Source: Comamonadaceae bacterium PBBC1 (lineage in GTDB: Bacteria; Pseudomonadota; Gammaproteobacteria; Burkholderiales; Burkholderiaceae_C). Taken from it: a DNA stretch of 64,000 nt. Every line of letters begins with the position of its first letter. Positions within the stretch are counted from its first letter, which is position 1. A model generated the notes under the pieces. The model searched no databases, was not told where the DNA came from, and saw only the letters and a list, made by a program, of their open reading frames with translations. Both the position numbers and the translations under genes were made by a program. The stretch lies in assembly GCA_002256145.1 (NCBI GenBank), contig NKIP01000004.1, positions 246,685-310,684 of the forward strand, written 5' to 3'. Shown here piece after piece: positions 1 through 11,744 of the stretch.

Positions 1-1
1 G

Positions 2-115
2 GAATCGGTGCGCGAGCCCACCGAAGCCGAAGTGGGCAGCGGCAGCTGCGGCACCGGGTTCTTCAAAATCGAAGTCGGTGATGAAGGCCTGCCCACCGGG
101 CCTACTTTGCACTGA
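2..115 (+). CDS. C-terminal fragment of an unidentified protein (cut by window edge)
   Basis: A plus-strand frame is open from the window edge and ends in TGA at 113-115, giving 37 residues that finish in GLPTGPTLH. The residues include SCGTGFFKIEVG. I do not recognise the family. The complementary strand is also open from an ATG at 120 to the edge, so even the strand is uncertain. It lies upstream of a strong inverted repeat, which would suit the end of a transcription unit. Confidence 0.3.
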   Translation, partial: ESVREPTEAEVGSGSCGTGFFKIEVGDEGLPTGPTLH

Positions 116-189
116 TCCATCAGGGCAATTCCGACAGAGGCATGTCGGCGGTTTCCGCTAAGACATACACCGGTCCATCAAAAGCCGTT

Positions 190-254
190 GTCGGACTCTT
201 CGAGTACCGACCTGCAAAAAATCATCGCGCAGGTCGGCACTCGAAGAGTCCGAC
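190..254. repeat. 26-bp inverted repeat (REP-like palindrome pair)
   Basis: Two 26-nt arms, about 190-215 and 229-254, are reverse complements with one mismatch and are separated by about 13 nt rich in A. Each arm is itself a small imperfect palindrome of the form GTCGG-N-CCGAC followed by CTGC/GCAG. It lies between the left-edge fragment and the 3' end of dut. It could act as a bidirectional terminator, or be a REP pair related to the elements at 9961-10126. Confidence 0.75.
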
Positions 255-269
255 ATCTTCACCCCGACC

Positions 270-719
270 TTATTGTTTGCCGGTAGAGCCGTAACCGCCC
301 TCACCGCGCTCGCTGGGCGCATCAAATTCACTCACCAGGTTGAACGTGGCCTGCACCACCGGCACGATGACCATCTGCGCGATGCGCTCCATCGGCTCAA
401 TGGTGAAGGCCACATCGCTGCGGTTCCAGGCGCTGACCATGAGCTGGCCTTGGTAATCACTGTCAATCAAGCCCACCAAATTGCCCAGCACGATGCCGTG
501 CTTGTGGCCCAAACCGGAGCGCGGCAACAGCATGGCCGCATAACCGGGGTCTTTCAGGTGCACCGCAATGCCCGTGGGCACCAATTGCCAGGCATTGGGT
601 TGCAGGGTCAAAGGAGCGTCAAGACATGCACGCAAATCCAGCCCGGCACTGCCAGGCGTGGCATAGGCGGGCAGCTGATCGGCCATGCGGGCGTCGATGA
701 TTTTGAGGTCGATGTTCAT
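270..719 (-). CDS. dut: dUTP diphosphatase
   Basis: Hydrolyses dUTP to dUMP and pyrophosphate, keeping uracil out of DNA and supplying dUMP for thymidylate synthesis; a cytosolic homotrimer. The 149-residue length is normal. The conserved trimeric dUTPase motifs are visible: [11 protein letters not shown] (21-31), PRSG (66-69), GLIDSDYQG (83-91) with the catalytic Asp, and the glycine-rich C-terminal GGYGSTG (141-147) that closes over the substrate. It lies about 100 nt downstream of coaBC on the same strand, a common arrangement in proteobacteria. Confidence 0.97.
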   Translation of the reverse strand: MNIDLKIIDARMADQLPAYATPGSAGLDLRACLDAPLTLQPNAWQLVPTGIAVHLKDPGYAAMLLPRSGLGHKHGIVLGNLVGLIDSDYQGQLMVSAWNRSDVAFTIEPMERIAQMVIVPVVQATFNLVSEFDAPSERGEGGYGSTGKQ

Positions 720-816
720 GTGGGGTTGAGCGTATGGGGTTGGGCGTTGGGCGTACAGGGCTGGACGTTGGCTTCAGTTTTTTCGCTGAACACTGAACGC
801 CGCGCCCTGAAAAGAC

Positions 817-2031
817 TTAGCGGTTCAAACGGGTGGCGATGTCAGCAATCAAGCCCACAGCCAGCGTCTGCTTGCTGGCGTGCGGCATTTCGTGGGCACC
901 AGTTTCATCCACCAGCAGCAAGGCATTGTCGTCTTGACCGAAGGTGGCCGGGCCAATATTACCCACCAAAAGCGGCACACCCTTTCGGATGCGCTTGGCC
1001 GTGGCATGGGCCAGCAAATCGTGACTTTCGGCAGCGAAACCCACACAAAACAATTCACCCGACTCGGCACGGGGCGAGTGCGCTACCGTGGCCAAAATGT
1101 CCGGGTTTTCCACAAAACTCAGCTGTGGGGTCTGTCCCGATCCGTCTTTCTTGATTTTTTGGTCGGCCGAATTCGCAGGACGCCAATCGGCCACAGCCGC
1201 TGTAGAAATGAACACGTCGGCCTTATCCACATGCAGCACCACCGCGTCCAGCATCTGGCGGGCTGACTGGACATTCACACGCTCAACGCCCCTGGGCGTT
1301 GGCAAATGCACAGGCCCTGCCACCAGCGTGACCTGGGCACCAGCCATGCGCGCTGCACGGGCAATCGCAAAACCCATCTTGCCACTCGACAAATTGGTGA
1401 TGCCGCGCACCGGGTCAATGGCTTCGTAGGTCGGCCCGGCCGTGACCAGCACTTGCTTGCCCGCCAGCACCTTGGGCGTGAAAAACGCCTCGAGTTCTTC
1501 CAGAATTTCATCGGCTTCGAGCATGCGCCCGTCGCCTGTTTCGCCGCAGGCCTGGTCGCCCTGCCCCACGTCCAGCACATGGATGCCGTCGGCCTTGAGC
1601 TGCGCCACATTGCGCTGCGTGGCGGGGTTGGACCACATTTCACGGTTCATGGCCGGGGCCACGATCAGCGGCACCTTGTCCAGCGGCCGAGCCAAACACA
1701 TGAGGCTGAGCAATTCGTCGGCCCCCCCATGCAGCAACTTGGACATGAAATCGGCACTGGCCGGGGCCACCACAATCGCATCCGCCTCGCGGCTCAGGTT
1801 GATGTGCGCCATGTTGTTGGCTTCGCGCGGGTCCCACTGCGAGGTGTAGACCGGCCGACCTGACAAGGCCTGCATGGTGACGGCCGTCATGAATTGCTCG
1901 GCCGCCTCGGTCATCACCACTTGCACGGTGACACCCGCCTTGATCAAAGCCCGGCAGAGTTCAGCCGACTTGAAGGCCGCGATGCCGCCCGACAAGCCCA
2001 GAACGATGTGTTTTCCACTCAATGTACTCAT
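817..2031 (-). CDS. coaBC: bifunctional phosphopantothenoylcysteine decarboxylase / phosphopantothenate-cysteine ligase
   Basis: Catalyses two consecutive steps of coenzyme A biosynthesis: CTP-dependent coupling of 4'-phosphopantothenate to cysteine, then FMN-dependent decarboxylation to 4'-phosphopantetheine. The N-terminal CoaC half shows the flavoprotein start [12 protein letters not shown], the segment VVAPASADF, the PAMN motif, and a catalytic Cys in [11 protein letters not shown]. The CoaB half follows from about residue 185 with [12 protein letters not shown] and [11 protein letters not shown] chose the ATG at 2031 ([12 protein letters not shown], 404 aa) because the flavin fold begins there; an in-frame start 33 nt upstream adds a tail without family similarity. 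Confidence 0.96.
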   Translation of the reverse strand: MSTLSGKHIVLGLSGGIAAFKSAELCRALIKAGVTVQVVMTEAAEQFMTAVTMQALSGRPVYTSQWDPREANNMAHINLSREADAIVVAPASADFMSKLLHGGADELLSLMCLARPLDKVPLIVAPAMNREMWSNPATQRNVAQLKADGIHVLDVGQGDQACGETGDGRMLEADEILEELEAFFTPKVLAGKQVLVTAGPTYEAIDPVRGITNLSSGKMGFAIARAARMAGAQVTLVAGPVHLPTPRGVERVNVQSARQMLDAVVLHVDKADVFISTAAVADWRPANSADQKIKKDGSGQTPQLSFVENPDILATVAHSPRAESGELFCVGFAAESHDLLAHATAKRIRKGVPLLVGNIGPATFGQDDNALLLVDETGAHEMPHASKQTLAVGLIADIATRLNR

Positions 2032-2161
2032 GTGGGGAAATGTATCAGAGCGGTTACTCGACATTGTTCACGGACAAGGCACAAAAGCCTCGCTGCACAG
2101 CAAGGCACCTGCCCACCCCCACAATGACTTGCCCAAAGCCTGCGAACCGACCGCAAAAAAC

Positions 2162-3388
2162 TCAGTGATGGCGTCGATGCCTGCGCAAATGCATCACCGC
2201 CAGCGCCAGCGACGCCACCTGCAAGACCGCGCAAAAGAAGAACGGCGCACCGATGCGCCAGTCACCTTGAGGCAAGTGCGACACCATGGCCAGCAAGGGC
2301 GCGCCCAGCATGGGGGCTACCACGGCCATCAAACTGCTGAGCGCACTGACCGCGCCCATCGTCTGGCCCTGGCTCTTGCTGTCGGCGGCCGATGAAATCA
2401 TGCTTTGCACCGAGGCATTCACCGTGCCACCCAGCAAGTTGAAAGCAATCACCGCGTACATCATCCAGCCCTCGGTGGCCGCGCCCCAAAGCGTGTAGGC
2501 GATGACCGACGACACCAGGCCCATGATGGCCAACTTGGGCGGCGCATAGCGCTTGAGCAAACGGCCCATCAAGACGCCTTGCACCAGCACCGCCACAATG
2601 CCCACCACGGCCAGTGACCAGCCGTTTTCGCTGGGGCCCCAGCCAAACTTGAAGCTGTTGTAAAGCACCCAAACCGTGTAGAGCACAAACTGCGCCAAAG
2701 CGCTGAAGGCCACCACGCCCACCAGTGGCCCCACGCCCTTGAGCTGCCCCAGCTTGCGCAATGAGGTGGCCGGGTTGGCCGAGCGCCAGCTGAAGGCTTT
2801 GCGCTGCGCGGCGGGCAGCGACTCGGGCAACACAAAGTAGCCATACAAACCGTTCAGCAAGGTGAGGCCACCGGCCACATAAAAGGGCAAATGCAGGTCA
2901 ATCGCCCCCAGCAAACCGCCCATCACCGGCCCCACGATGAAGCCCAAGCCCATCATGGCACCCAGCAAGCCAAAACGCTTGGCCCGCTCCTCAGGGGCAG
3001 AAATGTCGGCCACATAGGCGTTGGCAATGGCCGCATTGGCCTGCATGGCACCACCCAGCGTGCGCACCGCAATCAAACCCCACAGCGTGGTGCTCATGGC
3101 CGTGCCAAAAAAGCTCACGCCCAGGCCCGTGAAACCCAGCAGCAACACCGGCCTGCGCCCATAACGGTCAGACAAAGCGCCCAGCACCGGCGCTGCCAAA
3201 AAGTTGGACAGCCCAAACGCCACCGCCGTCACGCCATACCAATAGGCCTGATCGGCCTGGCTGACCGAAAAACTGCCCACCAGCGCAGGCAGCACCGGAA
3301 TGATCACGCCAATGGCGGCCATGTCGATCAACACGGCCAACATGATGAAAGGCATGGCGGCCTCTCGGGAACGAAACTTTTCACGCAT
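2162..3388 (-). CDS. MFS transporter, TetA-like (TCR/Tet) drug efflux family
   Basis: A 408-residue integral membrane protein with about 12 hydrophobic segments, expected to be a proton-driven exporter in the inner membrane. MFS motif A is clear as GALSDRYGRRPVLL between helices 2 and 3, and a motif-C-like glycine-rich stretch (GLGFIVGPVMGG) lies in helix 5; both are typical of the Tet/multidrug exporters. Its start overlaps the end of the DUF2239 gene by 8 nt, so the two are probably co-transcribed and translationally coupled. The substrate cannot be told from sequence, and resemblance to TetA does not by itself mean tetracycline resistance. An alternative start lies 11 codons in. Confidence 0.88.
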   Translation of the reverse strand: MREKFRSREAAMPFIMLAVLIDMAAIGVIIPVLPALVGSFSVSQADQAYWYGVTAVAFGLSNFLAAPVLGALSDRYGRRPVLLLGFTGLGVSFFGTAMSTTLWGLIAVRTLGGAMQANAAIANAYVADISAPEERAKRFGLLGAMMGLGFIVGPVMGGLLGAIDLHLPFYVAGGLTLLNGLYGYFVLPESLPAAQRKAFSWRSANPATSLRKLGQLKGVGPLVGVVAFSALAQFVLYTVWVLYNSFKFGWGPSENGWSLAVVGIVAVLVQGVLMGRLLKRYAPPKLAIMGLVSSVIAYTLWGAATEGWMMYAVIAFNLLGGTVNASVQSMISSAADSKSQGQTMGAVSALSSLMAVVAPMLGAPLLAMVSHLPQGDWRIGAPFFFCAVLQVASLALAVMHLRRHRRHH

Positions 3389-4085
3389 GGGGCAACTCCG
3401 ATGTGGCGGCGAGGTCTGAAGGCATCCAGACCGCTTGAGCCAAGTGCTGCAAATGCAAGTGGATGTCTTGCGGCCAAGCTGCCGTCAAGAGTTCAAAGCG
3501 CAAGCGGTCGCTAGCAAATAAGGCGCGGGCCGCTTCTTCAAAGTCCTCCAGGCAACCAGCCATGGCCGACATGAAGCGGTAAGTGGCTTCTTGCGCCAGG
3601 CGGCGCTGGTCTTGTGACTGGCTGTCTTTGCGGGCTTGCTCGACCAGCTTGCGCAAAGCCACCGAAGCGCCGCCGGGCTGGCTGCTCAACCAAGCCCAGT
3701 GGCGCGGCAACAAAGTCACCTCACGCGCCACCACGCCCAGCTTGGGGCGACCCGGGCCTGACTTGGCGGCTGTTGTGTCCTCAACCGGAGAGTCTGCGCC
3801 AGGTGAATCCATGGCGGCAATGCCGTCAACTGGCTTCGCAACACTTGCTTGAACTTTGGGATGAGACACAAGCAACCGTGCCATCACCTCTTGAGACGTG
3901 CCCCGCAAGTCAAAATCCATCATCTCACTGCTGTAGGCGTTGAACACCAAAAATCGAGCCAATGGCCGTGCTTCGGTCGCCGCCTTCACCTGCAACGCCA
4001 CTTGTGTCAAACAGCCACGGGCGAGGCAACGGCTGCCTTCAAAAGCAATGAATTCAGTAGACGATGCGTCAAAGTCGGTGAACAT
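3381..4085 (-). CDS. DUF2239 family protein
   Basis: A 234-residue protein beginning MFTDFDASSTEFIAFEGSR, matching the DUF2239 family as I know it: an N-terminal region FIAFEG...LARG...V, a central GRPKLGVVAREVTLLPRHW segment, and a helical C-terminal half. No catalytic role is established. The GRPKLGVVAREV...WLSSQPGGASVALRKLV region looks like a short DNA-binding-type helix pair, so a regulatory role is possible but not shown. The ATG at 4085 is chosen because AAGGAC stands 7 nt upstream; the longer frame has only a TTG. A TATAAT hexamer on this strand lies at 4120-4115. Confidence 0.85.
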   Translation of the reverse strand: MFTDFDASSTEFIAFEGSRCLARGCLTQVALQVKAATEARPLARFLVFNAYSSEMMDFDLRGTSQEVMARLLVSHPKVQASVAKPVDGIAAMDSPGADSPVEDTTAAKSGPGRPKLGVVAREVTLLPRHWAWLSSQPGGASVALRKLVEQARKDSQSQDQRRLAQEATYRFMSAMAGCLEDFEEAARALFASDRLRFELLTAAWPQDIHLHLQHLAQAVWMPSDLAATSELPHA

Positions 4086-4148
4086 AATTGTCCTTTTTAA
4101 TCTCAATAGCGCAAATTATACCCGGATTAAATTAAATCACCCGGGTAA

Positions 4149-5906
<1,758 letters not shown>

Positions 5907-5928
5907 AACACCCCCTGAGGACAGCCCC

Positions 5929-6783
5929 ATGAAACTTTGCGGATTTGACGTTGGCCTGAACCAGCCCTTCTTTTTGATCGCGGGCACCTGCTCCATCGAA
6001 GGCCTGGAGATGTCCCTCGAAGTGGCTGGCCGTCTGAAAGAGGCCTGCTCGGCCTTGGGCATTCCCCTCATCTACAAAGGTTCGTTCGACAAAGCCAACC
6101 GCTCCTCGGGCAGCACCCAGCGCGGCGTGGGCATTGATGCGGGCCTGAAAATTCTGGATGAAGTGCGCCGCCAAATCGGCGTGCCGATCCTCACCGATGT
6201 GCACGACGAGTCCCAGGTCAAGACCGTGGCCAGCGTGGTCGATGTGCTGCAGACCCCCGCCTTTTTGTGCCGCCAGACCGATTTCATCCGAGCCGTGGCC
6301 CAGTCGGGCAAGCCGGTGAACATCAAAAAGGGGCAGTTCTTGGCCCCTTGGGACATGAAAAACGTCATCGACAAAGCCCGCAGCGCTGCGCGCGAAGTCG
6401 GCCTGCCCGAAGACAACTTCCTGGCCTGCGAGCGTGGTGTGAGCTTTGGCTACAACAACCTGGTGGCCGACATGACGAGCCTGGCCGAAATGCGCAAAAC
6501 CGGGGCTCCGGTGGTGTTTGACGTGACCCACTCGGTGCAAAAACCCGGTGGCCAAGGCACCAGCAGCGGCGGCGCGCGCGAGATGGTGCCGGTACTGGCC
6601 CGTGCAGGCGTGGCCGCTGGCGTGGCGGGTCTCTTCATGGAAACCCATCCCAAGCCCGCCGAGGCCTGGTCCGACGGCCCCAACGCTGTGCCGCTGGGCA
6701 AGATGAAAGCCCTGCTCGAGACCCTGGTACAACTCGATTCCGTGACCAAAAAGAACCCGTTTTTAGAGGAAGATTTCGCATGA
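5929..6783 (+). CDS. kdsA: 3-deoxy-8-phosphooctulonate synthase (KDO-8-phosphate synthase)
   Basis: Condenses phosphoenolpyruvate with arabinose 5-phosphate to KDO-8-phosphate, the first committed step to the KDO of lipopolysaccharide inner core. The 284-residue TIM-barrel protein has the family segments [20 protein letters not shown] and [13 protein letters not shown]. The ATG at 5929 is preceded by CTGAGG at 8-9 nt. The stop overlaps the DUF1330 start as ATGA. kdsB, the CMP-KDO synthetase, is also in this window at 23.5 kb but in another operon. Confidence 0.97.
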   Translation: MKLCGFDVGLNQPFFLIAGTCSIEGLEMSLEVAGRLKEACSALGIPLIYKGSFDKANRSSGSTQRGVGIDAGLKILDEVRRQIGVPILTDVHDESQVKTVASVVDVLQTPAFLCRQTDFIRAVAQSGKPVNIKKGQFLAPWDMKNVIDKARSAAREVGLPEDNFLACERGVSFGYNNLVADMTSLAEMRKTGAPVVFDVTHSVQKPGGQGTSSGGAREMVPVLARAGVAAGVAGLFMETHPKPAEAWSDGPNAVPLGKMKALLETLVQLDSVTKKNPFLEEDFA

Positions 6784-7067
6784 GCGGCTATATCATCGCC
6801 CACGTTCAGGTGACCAACCCCACCCAATACGAAGAGTACAAAAAATGGTCAACCGCTGCCATGAAAACCGCAGGCGCTGAAGTCTGCGTGCGCGGCGGCA
6901 AGGTGCAAGTGCTCGAAGGTGACTGGGCACCAGAGCGCATCGTCATCCTGAAATTTCCGTCTTTTGACGCTGCCAAGGCCTTTTACGAACTGCCCGAATA
7001 CCTCAAAGCCCGTGAAGCCCGTGAAGGTGCTGCCATCATGCGCATGGTGGCTGTGGAAGGCGTTTGA
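6780..7067 (+). CDS. DUF1330 domain-containing protein
   Basis: A 95-residue alpha/beta protein of the DUF1330 family, a dimeric ferredoxin-like fold: [20 protein letters not shown] at the N-terminus, the [17 protein letters not shown] central motif and a C-terminal [10 protein letters not shown] strand. The biochemical role is unknown. It overlaps kdsA by 4 nt (ATGA), so it is translationally coupled to it, and eno follows 51 nt downstream. The conserved placement between kdsA and eno in related bacteria is from memory, not a computed comparison. Confidence 0.9.
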   Translation: MSGYIIAHVQVTNPTQYEEYKKWSTAAMKTAGAEVCVRGGKVQVLEGDWAPERIVILKFPSFDAAKAFYELPEYLKAREAREGAAIMRMVAVEGV

Positions 7068-7106
7068 ATTTTTGTCTGGTTTATCCGTTTTATTTTTACT
7101 TTTTGA

Positions 7107-8405
<1,299 letters not shown>

Positions 8406-8415
8406 ACGATCGAGC

Positions 8416-8691
8416 ATGGGCAAGCGCCTGTTACCCGTTGTGCTGATCGCCTTGTTGTTGATCATGCAAGTACAGCTGTGGTTCGGGCGCGGTAGTTTGA
8501 CCCATGTCTCGGAACTGCGTGAGGAGTTGGAACAACAAAAGCAATCCAACGAAGACGCTCGCCGCAAAATCGAACAACTCAGCGCCGAAGTGAATGACCT
8601 GAAAGAGGGTTTGAACATGGTCGAAGAGCGGGCCCGAAGTGAACTGGGCATGGTCAAGCCCAACGAAATTCTGGTCCAGCTGGCCAAATGA
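8416..8691 (+). CDS. ftsB: cell division protein FtsB
   Basis: Small bitopic inner-membrane protein of the divisome that forms the FtsQ-FtsL-FtsB complex. The 91 residues show a short N-terminal cytoplasmic stub, one membrane helix (about 5-22, LLPVVLIALLLIMQVQLW), then a coiled coil (about 30-68) and the conserved tail EERARSELGMVKPNEI. The position directly behind eno is the classic ftsB context. Its stop overlaps the pnuC start (ATGATG). Confidence 0.94.
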   Translation: MGKRLLPVVLIALLLIMQVQLWFGRGSLTHVSELREELEQQKQSNEDARRKIEQLSAEVNDLKEGLNMVEERARSELGMVKPNEILVQLAK

Positions 8692-9260
8692 TGTCCGCCA
8701 CCGAGCTCATCGGTTTCGTCTTGGGTTTGATGATGGTCCTATGCAGCATCCGTGAACTGCATTGGAGCTGGCCACTGGCCATCCTCAGCTCGCTGCTCTA
8801 CTTTTTGGTGTTCAAGGACAGCCTGCTGTATGGCGAAGCTGGCCTGCAAATCGTGTTTGCGGCTCTCTCGCTCTGGGGCTGGTGGCAGTGGCTGCGCAAA
8901 GGTGCGGATGCGCAACCGGCCCTTGTGATCCAGCGGCTGTCGACGCGAGGCTGGCTGTGGTTGGTGCTGGTGAGCGGATTGCTTTGGCCCACACTGGCCC
9001 TGCTGCTGCAACACTTCACCGACAGCGATGTGGCCTGGTGGGATGCCTTGCCCACCGCCCTGAGCCTGGTGGGCCAAGCCCTGCTGGGGCGCAAATACAT
9101 CGAAAACTGGCTGGTCTGGATGGTCGTCAACATCATCAGTGTGGCGCTGTTTGCTCACAAAGGTCTGTGGCTGACTTGCGTGTTGTATGCGCTGTTCACG
9201 CTCATGAGTGTGTGGGGGTGGCGCGTTTGGCAAGCCCGGCTCAAGGCAGCGCATCCATGA
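8688..9260 (+). CDS. pnuC: PnuC-type nicotinamide riboside transporter
   Basis: A 190-residue inner-membrane protein of the PnuC family, which lets nicotinamide riboside in by facilitated diffusion and depends on intracellular phosphorylation to trap it. About seven hydrophobic segments are visible, with characteristic WPLAILSSLLYF near the N-terminus, a WWQWL segment, and ENWLVWMVVNIISVALF near the C-terminus. It overlaps ftsB upstream and the NadR-like kinase downstream (ATGA), so the transporter and its trapping kinase are translationally coupled. No NAD+-type riboswitch space exists because the gene has no leader. Confidence 0.93.
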   Translation: MMSATELIGFVLGLMMVLCSIRELHWSWPLAILSSLLYFLVFKDSLLYGEAGLQIVFAALSLWGWWQWLRKGADAQPALVIQRLSTRGWLWLVLVSGLLWPTLALLLQHFTDSDVAWWDALPTALSLVGQALLGRKYIENWLVWMVVNIISVALFAHKGLWLTCVLYALFTLMSVWGWRVWQARLKAAHP

Positions 9261-9922
9261 ATACCCGGCGCATTGCCATTGTCGGTGCCGAAAGCACCGG
9301 CAAATCCTGGCTGACGCAAGCGTTGACCGAAGTGTTGCGCATGCGTGGACAAACGGTGCACACCGTGGATGAAGTCCTGCGCAGCTGGTGCGACCGTGAA
9401 GGCCGCACACCCCAGCCCCATGAACAAGCGGGCATTGCGCAAGCACAAGCCATGGCTGTGGAACAGGCACCGCCGGGCTGGGTCATTTCAGACACCACGC
9501 CCCTGATGACCGCCGTCTACAGCCACATGTTGTTTGCAGACGAGAGCCTCTACCCTATGGCTTTGGCGCATCAGGCCCTGTACGACCACACCCTGATCAC
9601 CGGCCTGGATTTGCCTTGGGTGGCCGATGGCCTGCAGCGCGATGGCCCGCATGTGCGCGGCCCGGTGGACACCCTGGTGCGCCAGGCACTGGAGCGGGCT
9701 GGCATCGGCTACCGCGTGGTTTACGGACAAGGCCACCAACGCCTGAACAATGCTTTGCTCGCTTTGGACTTGACAGGTGAAGATGAGGCCGCCCGCTTGG
9801 CCCGTGAAAACGTGCAATTTGCCATCAACCAGGGCCGCACGGTGTGGCAGTGCAATGAATGCAGCGACCCCGAGTGCGAACACAAACTGTTCACAGGACT
9901 GCTGGCCAAGCGGTCAACTTGA
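9257..9922 (+). CDS. NadR-type ribosylnicotinamide kinase-like ATPase
   Basis: A 221-residue P-loop protein resembling the C-terminal kinase domain of NadR. It would phosphorylate nicotinamide riboside to NMN; this is supported by the overlap with pnuC. Walker A is GAESTGKS (about 9-16); a Walker-B-like VISDTTPLMTAVYS follows near residue 80. There is no N-terminal HTH and no adenylyltransferase domain, so this is a stand-alone kinase. An unusual C-terminal extension carries WQCNECSDPECEHKLF, a C-x2-C-x4-C-x-H set that could bind zinc. The start at 9257 is fixed by the ATGA overlap. Confidence 0.85.
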   Translation: MNTRRIAIVGAESTGKSWLTQALTEVLRMRGQTVHTVDEVLRSWCDREGRTPQPHEQAGIAQAQAMAVEQAPPGWVISDTTPLMTAVYSHMLFADESLYPMALAHQALYDHTLITGLDLPWVADGLQRDGPHVRGPVDTLVRQALERAGIGYRVVYGQGHQRLNNALLALDLTGEDEAARLARENVQFAINQGRTVWQCNECSDPECEHKLFTGLLAKRST

Positions 9923-9960
9923 CCCTACAGGTCGGCGCCATCGGCCTCGACCGATCCCCT

Positions 9961-10036
9961 GTAGGTCGGCGGCTTCAGCCCCGACATGAGAGCTGCGCAC
10001 AAGAGATCAATGTCGAAGCTGAAACTACCAATCTAC
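9961..10036. repeat. REPIN-like palindrome, copy 1
   Basis: A 76-nt imperfect palindrome. The left half starts GTAG and then folds as GTCGGCGGCT-TC-AGCCCCGAC with one bulged C; the right half is a degenerate reverse-complement copy ending in CTAC at 10033-10036. GTAG followed by a small palindrome, in two outward-facing copies, is the architecture of REP doublets (REPINs) mobilised by RAYT transposases. The first 46 nt are identical to copy 2. Confidence 0.8.
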
Positions 10037-10050
10037 AAAACCCTGTATTG

Positions 10051-10126
10051 GTAGGTCGGCGGCTTCAGCCCCGACATGAGAGCTGCGCACAAGAGAGATT
10101 TGTCGGCGCAGGAGCTGCCAACCTGC
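10051..10126. repeat. REPIN-like palindrome, copy 2
   Basis: A second 76-nt unit, exactly 90 nt downstream of copy 1. Positions 10051-10096 match 9961-10006 without a mismatch. The right half differs from copy 1 but again reads, on the opposite strand, as GCAG plus a GTTGGC...GCCGAC palindrome. It ends just before the hslO stop at 10134, so it could also attenuate readthrough between the convergent genes. Confidence 0.8.
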
Positions 10127-10133
10127 GAAACCA

Positions 10134-11120
10134 TCAGTGCACCGAGCCGCCCGGCACATCGGCAGGCAAGCCTGTAAACAAGCCAGCCGCATCGACCGGA
10201 TCAAACCGATACTGGGCACCACAAAAATCGCAGCCCACTTCCACTTGGCCCTGTTCGGCGATGATGCCTTCGACCTCTTCGGTGCCCAAGCTGCGGATCA
10301 TGTTGCCCACGCGCTCGCGGTTGCAGCGGCAGGCAAAGCGGGGGCCGGTCTCGCCGATGAAGGGCTCAAAACGGGCCAGGGGTTCCTCCCAATACAGGCG
10401 GTGCAGAATAGTTTCGGCGTCCAGCCCCAGCAGCTCTTCGCGCTTGAGGCTTTTGGTCAGGATCGAAATGCGGCTGAAGTCTTCACTCTGACCGAGCACC
10501 GACTCGCGCAGTAGGGAGTCGGTCTTGCCCGCCAAGTTGCCCTCACCTTCGATGGGCAGGCGTTGGATCAACAAACCCGCCGCCACCTTGTCGTCGGCCG
10601 CTAACACCAGCACGGTGTCCAGTTGCTCGGACTGCAGCATGTAGTGCTCCAGCACCTCGCTGATGTTTTCCAGCTTTTCGCCCCGGTCGCCAAACAGCGG
10701 CACCACGCCTTGGTAAGGCTGCTGGCCGGGCAAGCGGTCTTGGGGGTCCAGGGTGATGGCGCAGCGGCCTTCGTTGTTCACGTTGACCATCTGGCTGAGC
10801 GTCGCGTCTTCAGCCACTTCGCCCACCTGGGTGCAGGTGGCGCGCAGGCTCAAATCCGGTTGCACCTCCACCACCCCCAACTTGACCGGGCCGTCACCAA
10901 AAATCTGCAACACCAAAGCGCCGTTGAATTTGATGTTGCCCTGCATCAGCACGCCCGCTGCGGCCATCTCGCCCAGCAACTGGCGCACGGGCGCGGGGTA
11001 AGCGCCGGTTTCGGAATTGGCGGCGCGACGCGCCAGGATGTCTTGCCAGGCATCGGTCAGGCGCACCAGCATGCCGCGCACCGGCAGGCCTTCGAAAATG
11101 AATTTATGGAGTTCGGACAA
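10134..11120 (-). CDS. hslO: Hsp33 family redox-regulated chaperone
   Basis: A holdase chaperone switched on by oxidation and unfolding, protecting proteins in the cytosol from hypochlorite and peroxide stress. The 328-residue protein has the Hsp33 core (VRGMLVRLTDAW, then GLNIKF-type GNIKFNGALVLQ) and the C-terminal zinc switch: C264-x-C266 and C297-x2-C300 (CRC...CDFC). All four redox cysteines are present, so it should be functional. No obvious operon partner; the gamma carbonic anhydrase gene lies 66 nt upstream on the same strand. Confidence 0.95.
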   Translation of the reverse strand: MSELHKFIFEGLPVRGMLVRLTDAWQDILARRAANSETGAYPAPVRQLLGEMAAAGVLMQGNIKFNGALVLQIFGDGPVKLGVVEVQPDLSLRATCTQVGEVAEDATLSQMVNVNNEGRCAITLDPQDRLPGQQPYQGVVPLFGDRGEKLENISEVLEHYMLQSEQLDTVLVLAADDKVAAGLLIQRLPIEGEGNLAGKTDSLLRESVLGQSEDFSRISILTKSLKREELLGLDAETILHRLYWEEPLARFEPFIGETGPRFACRCNRERVGNMIRSLGTEEVEGIIAEQGQVEVGCDFCGAQYRFDPVDAAGLFTGLPADVPGGSVH

Positions 11121-11186
11121 AGTGCAATCAACAGCCCCGTGGGGCCGATCCTCAAAAGTTAAAAAGCGTTCGCGACAACCGACAAA

Positions 11187-11711
11187 TCAGCTGATTTTTT
11201 TCAGGCCCGCCTTGAAGCGGCGGGCGTTCTCGACGTAATGTTTGGCGCTTTGGCGCAGGCCTTCGATTTGCTCGGGGCTGAGTTCGCGCACCACCTTGGC
11301 GGGTGTACCCATGATCATGGAGCCATCAGGAAAATCCTTCCCCTCGGTCACGAGCGAGCCGGCACCCACCAGGCAGTTCTTGCCGATCTTCGCACCGTTG
11401 AGCACTACCGCGCCAATGCCGATCAGCGACTCGTCGCCAATCGTGCAGCCGTGCAGCATGACCATGTGGCCCACCGTGACGTGCTTGCCAACCTTGATCG
11501 GCTTGCCGTGGTCGGCGTGCATCACGCTGCCGTCCTGAATGTTGCTGCCCTCGCCGATCTCAATCGTCTCGGTGTCCCCACGCACCGTCACGCCAAACCA
11601 GACACTGGCATCGGCTGCGATCTTGACCGCGCCCATGACCTGCGCGTTGTCGGCCACCCAGGCGCTGTCGGCCACATCGGGGGTTTGATCATCCAGTTGG
11701 TAAATGGCCAT
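11187..11711 (-). CDS. gamma-carbonic anhydrase family protein
   Basis: A 174-residue left-handed beta-helix protein built of hexapeptide repeats (for example [30 protein letters not shown]). Three candidate zinc histidines are visible in the segments MHADHG and MVMLHGC, and the family motif [17 protein letters not shown] follows. Family members (YrdA/PaaY-like) bind metal; some hydrate CO2 and some act as thioesterases, so the exact reaction is uncertain. A GGAGACCGCC element lies just upstream of the ATG. It diverges from the DUF455 gene across a short region containing a perfect palindrome. Confidence 0.92.
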   Translation of the reverse strand: MAIYQLDDQTPDVADSAWVADNAQVMGAVKIAADASVWFGVTVRGDTETIEIGEGSNIQDGSVMHADHGKPIKVGKHVTVGHMVMLHGCTIGDESLIGIGAVVLNGAKIGKNCLVGAGSLVTEGKDFPDGSMIMGTPAKVVRELSPEQIEGLRQSAKHYVENARRFKAGLKKIS

Positions 11712-11744
11712 GGCGGTCTCCTGTCGGTTGGGTTTTCTTGAAAA

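Noticed and set aside
2162..3388. Tetracycline resistance gene
   Set aside because: The exporter has Tet-family motifs, but many chromosomal MFS exporters do and no tetR or mobile context is present; only a family-level call is justified.
8660..8700. Riboswitch upstream of pnuC
   Set aside because: pnuC overlaps ftsB by 4 nt, so there is no untranslated leader for one.
9961..10126. Possible CRISPR array
   Set aside because: There are only two repeats, each a longer palindromic unit, the interval between them is not spacer-like, and no cas genes are present.
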